A stretch of DNA of 25,965 nucleotides from Phoronis australis (taxonomy: Eukaryota; Phoronida; Phoronidae): the NCBI GenBank assembly GCA_002633005.1, contig NMRA01000426.1, positions 3,481-29,445 on the forward strand, written 5' to 3'. The notes beneath the pieces are model-generated. The model was given only the letters and a program-made list of their open reading frames with translations, did not search any database and was not told where the DNA came from. A program made the position numbers and the translations under genes. Below, in pieces: positions 21,401 through 25,965 of this stretch. The stretch's first letter is position 1, and every line of letters begins with the position of its first letter.

Positions 21401-23661
21401 ACAGTGTGACCAAGTGAAATAAGCTCAAGGTACTGCAACAGCGACTGAATTCTTTGTACTTATTGGTTTTTGGTGTACTGAAGAATTCACAGTTGGTAAT
21501 CGAAGCCTTACCTCAGGCCGTCCTAAAACACATAGCACAGGGAATTCAAATTTTTCTACATCAGTGGAACTCTAACCATCTGAAACAAAATGGCCAGCCA
21601 CACACCAGGGCCCGGTCTCCAATCTCCGTACTCGAATCATGCTCAAACTCACACTTCATACTCAACTCGAGTACAGACTCAGCTTTGGTGTATTCAATGT
21701 CATACTCAAAAAATCTGTACTCGAAATTTTGAGCACGTACTCAGTTTTCGAGTGTACTCGAACTGAAGTGTATCTCATCTATATTTCGAGTACGATTTTG
21801 AGTAAAAATTTGGAGTCTATGCTCAAATTTCAAGTTTGCTATGGCAATGTGCTTCAAATTGTATTCGAAAATAAATACGAGCCGCCAGAGAACAAAATAT
21901 CGAAAGGGAACCAAGAAACACAGCAAATCTAAAAAAATAAGTCCTCTTACCGTATCTCAGCACTTCAATTTCAGTTCAGAGATAATAGTTTTCATCTTAA
22001 ATCTTCTTATTCTTCACCTTATTAACCCGCCGTATCCCTGTATGTTATGGCCGCCATTCTACCTCTACAATTCCTGGCAACAGGCGCATTGTAATCCCTT
22101 GTTGGCGAGTTATAACAAGCGTCGAAAGCAGTTGTGGGAAAAGTCGTGCGAGAAGTTTGTGCTGCCCTTATTTCGGTATGTGTGCCTACGTTTTGTAGGG
22201 TTTCCAAAAGACAAGGAGGGGAAGGAAGTTTAAAAAAGTTCGCTTCCCTGTCAGGTACATTTCTCATCATAACTTAGTCATCTATAATTCCTCAATCCCC
22301 AAATGGAATTCCAGATTTTGTTTGCCAATTTCTAAGTAGACGTCTCGTCCCGTTCACTGGTGAACTCTGAATGTCTGCACAAGTATTGTTTTTTATCTCA
22401 CGTGCCAAATGTCAACTCACTTGATACATCCCGGTAAAATACAAAGATACAGTATCAAAGTTTGACATCAGCGTAGGCCTACACAGCAATGGGTTTTATG
22501 TCAAGACTAAATTAGCAACAGAGATGTGATGTGATAAACTGTTACATATTTCTTAAGACATTTTCGGGACTGGGTGAGGAACTCAAGAAGTAAAGCTTAA
22601 TAATTGCCAAATGTATCAAAGAAATGGCATAAGAATATTTATTGAAATTAAAAAATGAATAACAGTTACAGAACACTCAGAATTCCACGTTATAGACATA
22701 CTCTTGTAGTTGTAGCGACAGCAGACGATAATGTAGGCCTAGTTCTTGGGGTGGTCTATTCCAATAGGGAGTGATGAATCAGCGCGGCTTTGCGTGATTT
22801 TGCATTTCACATCATAAAGAGTTCCATAGCAACTAGAGTATGAGTGTCAGATTTGAGTACGTTTGGAGTCTACTCGAAATCCGACATTAGATACGCTTTT
22901 TTGAGTACAACTCCAGTGAGCATGATTTTGAGTATGAAATCTCGAGTACGAGTACGAGTCTGAGTACGGAGATTGGAGACCGGGCCCAGATGAATGCTTA
23001 TCCCTGCTATGAAATCTGAGCCTCAGCCATTACACAGGCATACTTACCACGCTAGTGAGACACTTCACCAAAAATATTTGCTACAATATCCAAATGTCCA
23101 AGAATTCCCCACTACTTGACCACTATAAGAAATCTGCTCCATCTGAAAATCAATGTCACTCACTAAGAAATTGCACAATGATCAACTTCAATAACTCACT
23201 CAAGTCACGTGTTGTAAAGTTAATCTTGGTGTCTCTATAGGTGTCTAGAATGCCTCTTGTAGTATTAATCTCCACCCAGACAATATAGCTGGTACCTGGA
23301 ACCACATCAGACAGCTTGTATCTAATGATATCAGACACGTCCACACTCAGGCTCACTGGATCACTCCCTGAAAAAACAGATATGACCAGACTAAAGGCTT
23401 CCCACCTGACCACAATCATCTTTAAAGCTGCATCACATGGATAAACAGGCCAGACCAATGAGCTGTAATCATTACTGATGATCCGACCAATTACAGGTGC
23501 ACAGATTACTTATGACATGACCAATCAGAGGCTGACTTGTAATCATTGTTGATCAACTAACCTGTTGGAGGTTTAATTACAAACCCAACAATGGCCTCAC
23601 CATCAATCCAGTTTTGTACAATGATCAAGAACATATTCGCAAAGTGTAAACTCACACGTAA
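11375..23661 (-). CDS. Cytokine-receptor-like FNIII transmembrane protein, 3' seven exons (5' end outside window)
   Basis: The model joins minus-strand exons 23562-23661, 23200-23367, 20304-20503, 16691-16857, 16183-16249, 14679-14772 and 11375-12411. Every junction keeps frame (phases 1, 1, 0, 2, 0, 1), giving 610 residues plus a stop. Residues 1-88 and 89-178 look like two FNIII domains, about 183-206 is a transmembrane helix, and 209-610 is cytoplasmic. Extracellular N-glycosylation sequons are visible at NTT, NFT, NIS and NLS. No kinase, phosphatase or TIR domain can be read in the tail, so signalling would have to go through docked partners. Known families with FNIII ectodomain, one helix and an unstructured tail include class I/II cytokine receptors; adhesion receptors are the alternative. 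No WSxWS motif is seen in the two visible domains and the Box1 match is weak, so the family call is inference. The upstream exons, including the signal peptide, are not in the window. Confidence 0.72.
11474..11491 (-). other. Candidate beta-TrCP phosphodegron DSGYTS in receptor tail
   Basis: The codons at this place read D-S-G-Y-T-S followed by PE. The known beta-TrCP recognition pattern is DSGxxS with both serines phosphorylated, and type I interferon, prolactin and growth hormone receptors carry such motifs in their tails. Its position about 38 residues from the C-terminus and in an acidic serine-rich region fits. Function is inferred from the motif only. Confidence 0.45.
11772..11772. other. 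Unknown base at edge of minisatellite
   Basis: A single N interrupts the coding frame at the end of the 36-bp array. It may stand for one base or for a collapsed number of repeat units. Confidence 0.8.
11773..11943 (-). repeat. 36-bp coding minisatellite (HACDC repeats)
   Basis: Four full 36-bp units plus a 27-nt partial unit lie in tandem with few substitutions. Each encodes 12 residues with core SHACDCKGGEGG. Because 36 is a multiple of three, copy-number change keeps the reading frame, and all three plus-strand frames stay open as well, creating spurious plus ORFs. The array begins immediately next to the N at 11772, so more units may be missing. Confidence 0.9.
12215..12322 (-). repeat. 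Second 36-bp coding minisatellite (ASTKMEVNNTHS)
   Basis: Three nearly identical 36-bp units encode a 12-residue repeat with the core MEVNNTHSASTK. The outermost unit differs slightly (VDNTHS). The period equals that of the HACDC array about 270 bp away, but the sequence is unrelated. Confidence 0.9.
12471..12550. repeat. 40-bp direct duplication in last intron
   Basis: Two adjacent 40-bp units start AGTCAAACTGTGTTACAATG at 12471 and 12511 and differ at one base. They lie about 60 bp upstream of the last-exon acceptor on the coding strand, so they do not include the splice site itself. Confidence 0.9.
12551..13277. other. Last intron, unique-looking sequence
   Basis: AT-rich intron sequence with no supported exon. 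A 19-nt segment at 12915-12933 could be spliced in phase with a different last-exon acceptor, but this was not preferred. Confidence 0.4.
13278..13530 (+). repeat. Diverged fragment of dispersed repeat R1
   Basis: It starts CGAGAGCAATGCGGACCCTT, matching the R1 left end (AGAGCAACGCGGAGCATT). It continues with the R1 blocks AAAATGGCGCAGATCA, AAATTAAAATTCACAATAGG and TCGTGGTCACCTGTTGTCAG. Most internal units are lost and the CTCF-like blocks are decayed. Confidence 0.65.
13531..14367. other. Intron sequence without recognised feature
   Basis: A slightly GC-richer island at 13680-13880 has a 63-codon open frame on the plus strand that resembles no family I know and has no splice support. The rest is AT-rich intron. 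Confidence 0.35.
14368..14580 (-). repeat. Dispersed repeat R3, copy 2
   Basis: It aligns with 208-372 through CACACAGCC, GATAGTTC, CGTCACC, CACTCACCTTGC-CGTT-CAGCCG and CATTTTCTTGC. Similarity is moderate with indels. On the minus strand both copies contain a consensus-like splice donor (CAAGGTGAGTG). Confidence 0.5.
14679..14772 (-). CDS. Receptor exon: Ser/Ala-rich cytoplasmic linker
   Basis: The acceptor TTTATGTGTCAG enters in phase 0 and the donor GTACGT leaves in phase 1 (94 nt, 31 codons plus one base). The product begins SAGVCSQQVTAKASSS and ends PSVDVK, a low-complexity linker without a recognisable domain. It is supported by phase agreement on both sides: the last G joins AT of the final exon to give Asp. 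A second AG inside it (GTGTTTGCAG) is not needed for frame. Confidence 0.62.
14993..15298. mobile_element. Foldback element: about 105-bp inverted arms
   Basis: The left arm (14993-15102) and right arm (15194-15298) are reverse complements at roughly nine positions in ten. They share AAACAACAACGGATTTAAAC, GGCTTGACATGTTTTGGC, ACACCATCA-CAGAAG and GTGGCCACCTTG. The spacer is about 90 bp. It looks like a long-TIR MITE in the intron between exons 14679-14772 and 16183-16249. The 119-codon plus open frame is a by-product. Confidence 0.85.
15430..15840 (+). repeat. Dispersed repeat R2, copy C (oldest)
   Basis: It matches copies A and B in order: TTTTGGTTGCAGTTGATCGA, GCTATTCAAAAACTAAACAC, GGTTTATATACAAACAG, CCATCGAACAAAA, CTCTCCAACCATAAAT, and GAACAAGTTGGAGTCAACG. 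Many substitutions; the left third is missing. It lies in an intron of the receptor gene. Confidence 0.65.
15999..16127. repeat. Degenerate tandem repeat of about 33 bp
   Basis: About four diverged units with the words GGTAAAACACACCCTG, GTGAGTATAACATGATG, AGTGAATATAATATGGTG and GAGTATAACACACC. It lies about 55 bp past the donor of exon 16183-16249. Confidence 0.6.
16183..16249 (-). CDS. Receptor exon: juxtamembrane cytoplasmic segment, weakly Box1-like
   Basis: The 67-nt exon lies between the acceptor TTTCTGCCACAG and donor GTAAGA. Phase 2 entry completes Arg, then 22 codons read FWIKESRRVPKKFHYPDEAG and Glu-Arg, leaving in phase 0. A short basic, aromatic and proline-bearing segment just inside the membrane is where JAK-binding Box1 sits in cytokine receptors. 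VPKKFHYP resembles the hydrophobic-x-P pattern only loosely, so JAK binding is a suggestion. The splice signals and frame are good. Confidence 0.7.
16691..16857 (-). CDS. Receptor exon: end of FNIII B, transmembrane helix, start of cytoplasmic tail
   Basis: The 167-nt exon enters in phase 0 after TTCTCTATTGAAG and leaves in phase 2 before GTGAGT. It first completes the last FNIII domain, with a sequon NLS. It then encodes a basic stretch (KPVTKR), a hydrophobic helix of about 24 residues (LTTVVIVVVAISCLLAGTC is its core), and ends SLGYATR, with Arg-Arg completed across the junction. Charge on the cytoplasmic side and one helix give a type I single-pass topology. The acceptor is the innermost unit of a minisatellite whose other units carry the same acceptor-like sequence. 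A second possible acceptor (AATCTCAG, 11 nt further in) would enter in phase 2 and not fit the upstream exon. Confidence 0.8.
16856..17248 (-). repeat. 60-70-bp minisatellite carrying splice-acceptor-like units
   Basis: Six units start at 16856, 16921, 16981, 17046, 17111 and 17181, with a stub at 17241. On the coding (minus) strand each unit reads TTAACTAAAT, then a T-rich tract, then TTCTCTATTGAAGGTT or its near twin. The unit nearest the exon provides the real acceptor of exon 16691-16857. Units differ mainly by presence or absence of an AAATA-type 5-bp insert. Confidence 0.9.
17249..17393. other. Short AT-rich intron stretch
   Basis: Mostly TTTATTAATATTAA-like sequence between the minisatellite and R1; nothing else seen. 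Confidence 0.4.
17394..19134 (+). repeat. Dispersed repeat R1, longest copy
   Basis: The left end is ACAAGAGCAACGCAGAGCAT with ATACGCCCACGAATGCACC. The right end is a long hairpin, ATGCGACCACATATAAATATG followed by TGGGCGCAT, whose last bases invert the ATGCGCCCAC of the left end. In between, a unit of about 450-500 bp is repeated three to four times. Each unit has three related blocks built around CCACTAGGGGGCAC, CCACTAGGAGGCGCCAC and CCACTAGGTGGCGCAAA. Exact CTCF-consensus matches are at 17482-17495 and 18950-18963. It is non-coding: frames are broken throughout. Confidence 0.85.
18906..19521. repeat. Left copy of a 616-bp duplication abutting an N
   Basis: It matches 19523-20139 along its entire length with about four substitutions and one indel. 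It ends exactly at the N (19522) and the partner begins exactly after it. This is the pattern of two contig ends from different haplotypes placed side by side without merging. Confidence 0.9.
19523..20139. repeat. Right copy of the 616-bp duplication (probable other haplotype)
   Basis: It includes the R1 right end (19523-19755), a third exact CTCF-consensus site (19567-19580), and intron sequence with an unsupported exon-like string near 19940-19988. No receptor exon lies in it, so the gene model is unaffected. Confidence 0.9.
20140..20303. other. Intron edge before exon 20304-20503
   Basis: An open minus frame (19963-20178) continues past an acceptor-like site (CACCTTCAG at about 20181), but it meets a stop and is not needed. 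Two near-identical words (TTATTAAAGTCTGGC / TTATCTTAAAGTCTGGC) are repeated near the donor. Confidence 0.35.
20304..20503 (-). CDS. Receptor exon: most of membrane-proximal FNIII domain B
   Basis: The acceptor ATTTTCAG enters in phase 1 and the donor GTAAGT leaves in phase 0 after a complete TTT codon (200 nt). The translation opens IRDIDLSW, continues with TITCPPPSS and a C strand PVFVATFTVS, and ends FDCDNYKEYF. It has a sequon (NIS) and three cysteines, which may form a disulfide. The domain is completed by the first 22 residues of the next exon (VNLSLHSVLNGKVV and onward), which supply the F and G strands. The two exons together make one FNIII domain of normal length (about 90 residues). 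Confidence 0.75.
20504..21603. other. Intron between exons 20304-20503 and 23200-23367, left part
   Basis: A 63-codon open minus frame at 20897-21088 (contains PWQHLPPRFLSIGQDCSF) has no splice support and is probably an old repeat fragment. The phrase CTTCTAGTTGAGATCA is repeated near 21146 and 21186. Otherwise AT-rich. Confidence 0.4.
21604..22987. mobile_element. 1.4-kb GGGCCC-ended DNA transposon with GAGTAC subterminal repeats
   Basis: Ends are ACCAGGGCCCGGTCTCCAAT and its inverse, reading TACGGAGATTGGAGACCGG then GCCC. About 25 bp of the termini are near-perfect inverted repeats. The next 150-200 bp on both sides are full of GAGTAC/GTACTCGA words in both orientations. The interior (about 21.9-22.8 kb) holds no transposase frame; the 130-codon plus frame at 21841-22233 resembles no transposase I know. 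Same family as 3315-3731. Confidence 0.8.
23200..23367 (-). CDS. Receptor exon: second half of FNIII domain A
   Basis: The acceptor TGTTTTTTCAG and donor GTGAGT bound 168 nt that enter and leave in phase 1. The reading frame shows the typical FNIII E and F strands: RYKLSDVVPGTSYIVWVEIN followed by TTRG and a G strand ending NFTTRD. The PGTSY turn before a hydrophobic strand is the standard FNIII signature. Two N-glycosylation sequons (NTT, NFT) fit an extracellular location. The exit nucleotide A combines with AG of the next exon to give Lys. Confidence 0.75.
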
Positions 23662-24724
23662 CTGTCAAAGATCAGTGTAACTACACCCATTAAGCAGACT
23701 AGTTTGAAAAACAAGAGCAACGCGGAGCATTGAAATGCGCCCACGAATGCACCCTTAACGGCAGTTGTGCTTCTAGGGGTGTTTACTTGGAACATAAAAA
23801 TGGCCAGTAGATGGCGCAAAATACGTCAAATCCATCATCAAAGTCATTTACCAAATTTCCTAAAAATCTGTCAAGGAACTTCTCAGAAACAGCTAGAGGA
23901 AAATGAAAAAATAAAATTGTGACTAAGAGGTTATAGGCGCAAAAAAACATAACTGCCACTAAGAGGTGCCACAGCAGATAAAGTCGTAGGAAAATCATCG
24001 TCAGACATCGTCTTCACATTAGGAAAGACATGACAATTTTCACAACCATCCTTAGAGTGTTTTTTTTGACATAGGGGCAGATACCAAAAAACAGACTCGA
24101 AAACAGTAAAAATGGCCACAAGATGGTGCAAAATGCCTTGAATTTAACCGGAACTGGATGATAGCACCACCTCACTAATAGATGCCTAACTGCCAAATTT
24201 TATGAAAATCCATTGACGACCTTTTAAGATACAGAGGTAAACGTGAAAAACTATAAAATTGCCACTAGGAGAACACTGGTAACCCGATCCCTCCGAAAGT
24301 CGTCGTCTTCTGTTGTCAACTTCATGTAAATACACCAGCAAAATTCAATAAGCATCGTGTAAAGCATATAGGAGATATAGCCATGGGTGCAAAAACAAAC
24401 AAAACAGCCGCTAGCAACCGCCATAGTAGTCGAAGTCATCGGAAAACCATCGTCAGCAGCCCTCTTCACAGTAAGAACATAATAAATGCTAATTTTTCAA
24501 AATCATCCCTAGAGCGGTCGGGTTGATCGACCGGCAGATGCTGAAAACAGACTCGAAAACAGTAAAAATGGCAACTACAGGGCTTGGAATGACCAATGAC
24601 AAAAAACGCGGAAACTTTGAAACTTTTATGGCCCAAATCATGCCCGATAACCAGCCTTGAAATGGTCAATGTGAAACCTTTCCCCGACAAAAATCGGGAG
24701 GACTAAAAAAAAAAGTTACCACCA
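23391..24724. repeat. Left copy of second duplicated region (intron plus exon plus R1)
   Basis: From GACTAAAGGCTTCCCACCTG on, this matches 24726-25965 with substitutions and indels. It contains receptor exon 23562-23661 and an R1 copy starting about 23709 (exact CTCF-consensus match at 23804-23817). The last part (24350-24724) has no partner because the right copy runs off the window. Confidence 0.85.
23562..23661 (-). CDS. Receptor exon: first half of FNIII domain A
   Basis: The minus-strand acceptor TTTGACAG enters in phase 0 and the donor GTTAGT leaves in phase 1. The 33 whole codons are open and read as the A, B and C strands of an FNIII fold, with a hydrophobic run (FLIIVQNW), then DGEAIVGFVI and the loop KPPT. 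The split codon G|GG joins directly to the next exon's SDPVSL. The exon is too short to be found as a free ORF; the support is phase agreement, the fold pattern and an in-frame 6-nt allelic difference at 24900-24993. Confidence 0.6.
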
Positions 24725-24725
24725 T

Positions 24726-25965
24726 NGACTAAAGGCTTCCCACCTGACCACAATCATCTTTAAAGCTGCATCACATGGATAAACAGGCCAGACCAATAAG
24801 CTGTAATCATTACTGATGATCCGACCAATCACAGGTGCACAGATTACTTATGACATGACCAATCAGAGGCTGACTTGTAATCATTGTTGATCAACTAACC
24901 TGTTGGAGGTTTAATTACAAACCCAACAATGGCCTCACCATCAATCCAGTTTTGTACAATGAACATATTCGCAAAGTGTAAACTCACACGTAACTGTCAA
25001 AGATCAGCGTAACTACACCCATATAATCAGACTAGTTTGAAAAACAAGAGCAACGCGGAGCATTGAAATGCGCCCACGAATGCACCCTTAACGGCGGTTG
25101 TGCTTCTAGGGGTGTTTATTTGGAACATAAAAATGGCCAGTAGATGGCGCAAAATACGTCAAATCCATCTGAAAACTTAATATGTCATCAAAGCCATTTA
25201 CCAAATTTCCTAAAAATCCGTCAAGGAACTTCTGAGAAACAGCTAGAGGAAAATGAAAAAATAAAATTGTGACTAAGAGGTTATAGGCGCAAAACAACAT
25301 AACTGCCACTAAGAGGTGCCACAGCAGATAAAGTCGTAGGAAAATCATCGTCAGATATCGTCTTCACATTAGGAACAGATATGACAATTTCCACAACTTA
25401 TGATCCTTAGAGTGGCTTGGTTGACAGAGGGAAAGGCACCAAATAACTCACAAATAGATACCTTTAATCTGATAAATTTTATGAAAATCTGTTGAGGACC
25501 TTTGAAGATAAAGGTAAAATTAAGAAACTAAAATTGCCACTAGGGGGCACACTGGTAGTCGGATCCATCCAAAAGTCCTCGTCATTTGTTGTCAAGCTCA
25601 TAAAAATACACTTGTTGAATTTAATAAAGATCCTGGATACATAACCTATTTCCACAATCATCCTTAGAGTGTTTTTTTGACATAGGGGCAGATACCAAAA
25701 AGAGAAGACTCGAAAACAGTAAAAATGGCCACAAGATGATGCAAAATGCCTCGAATTTAACCGGAACTGGATGATAGCACCACCTCACTAATAGATGCCT
25801 AACTGCCAAATTTTATGAAAATCCATTGACGACCTTTTAAGATACAGAGGTAAACGTGAAAAACTATAAAATTGCCACTAGGGGGAACACTGGTAACCCG
25901 ATCCCTCCGAAAGTCGTCGTCTTCCGTTGTCAACTTCATGTAAATACACCAGCAAAATTCAATAA
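24726..25965. repeat. Right copy of second duplicated region (probable other haplotype)
   Basis: It starts directly after the N at 24725. Relative to the left copy it has a 6-nt deletion in the exon, about 19 nt extra near 25168, and about 260 nt of additional R1 unit at roughly 25405-25660. R1 starts about 25042; exact CTCF-consensus matches are at 25137-25150 and 25537-25550. Confidence 0.85.
24900..24993 (-). CDS. Second (allelic) copy of the first visible receptor exon, 6 nt shorter
   Basis: This is the same exon as 23562-23661, lying on the other side of the N at 24725. It has the same acceptor (TTTGACAG) and donor (GTTAGT). The only coding difference is loss of 6 nt, which removes two hydrophobic residues (LI) but keeps frame. 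The sequence around it repeats 23391 onward, so it is most likely the other haplotype of one exon rather than a second exon. If both copies were spliced in series, phase 1 exit into phase 0 entry would break the frame, which supports the allelic reading. Confidence 0.6.

Noticed and set aside
21841-22233. 130-codon plus-strand frame as a transposase remnant
   Set aside because: No DDE, zinc-finger or other transposase signature can be seen.

Overview
The window looks like nuclear DNA from a marine invertebrate animal, perhaps a lancelet, hemichordate or similar deuterostome; this placement is a low-confidence inference. The evidence is spliced minus-strand exons with animal-type GT/AG sites, a receptor with fibronectin type III (FNIII) folds, tRNA-derived SINEs, many non-autonomous DNA transposons, and high polymorphism that left two unmerged haplotype overlaps around single N bases (19522 and 24725). 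About nine tenths of the window is intron or repeat.

One gene can be assembled with confidence. It lies on the minus strand from about 23.7 kb to 11.4 kb. Seven exons (23562-23661, 23200-23367, 20304-20503, 16691-16857, 16183-16249, 14679-14772, 11375-12411) join with matching intron phases 1, 1, 0, 2, 0, 1 into 610 codons plus a stop. The 5' end lies beyond the right edge. The product has two FNIII domains outside the cell, one transmembrane helix, a short basic juxtamembrane region and a roughly 400-residue Ser/Thr-rich cytoplasmic tail with no visible enzyme domain. This is the layout of a cytokine-receptor-like protein. The tail carries two 36-bp coding minisatellites and a DSGYTS motif that fits the beta-TrCP phosphodegron DSGxxS found in several vertebrate cytokine receptors.

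Regions: 1-11 kb is downstream of the gene and is packed with repeats: SINEs, GGCGGAT-ended MITEs, a GGGCCC-ended element nested in an older repeat, a GTGTA-rich element, and tandem arrays. 11.4-23.7 kb is the gene, with introns holding a foldback element, a minisatellite fused to a splice acceptor, a long dispersed repeat (R1) and a 1.4-kb terminal-inverted-repeat element. 23.4-26 kb is intron and R1 sequence present twice as two probable haplotypes.

The most unusual signal is R1. Its internal units repeat a short block (CCACTAGRKGGCRC and variants) that matches the classical CTCF consensus CCASYAGRKGGCRS. Eight exact matches, all in the same orientation, lie in R1 copies inside and flanking the receptor gene.
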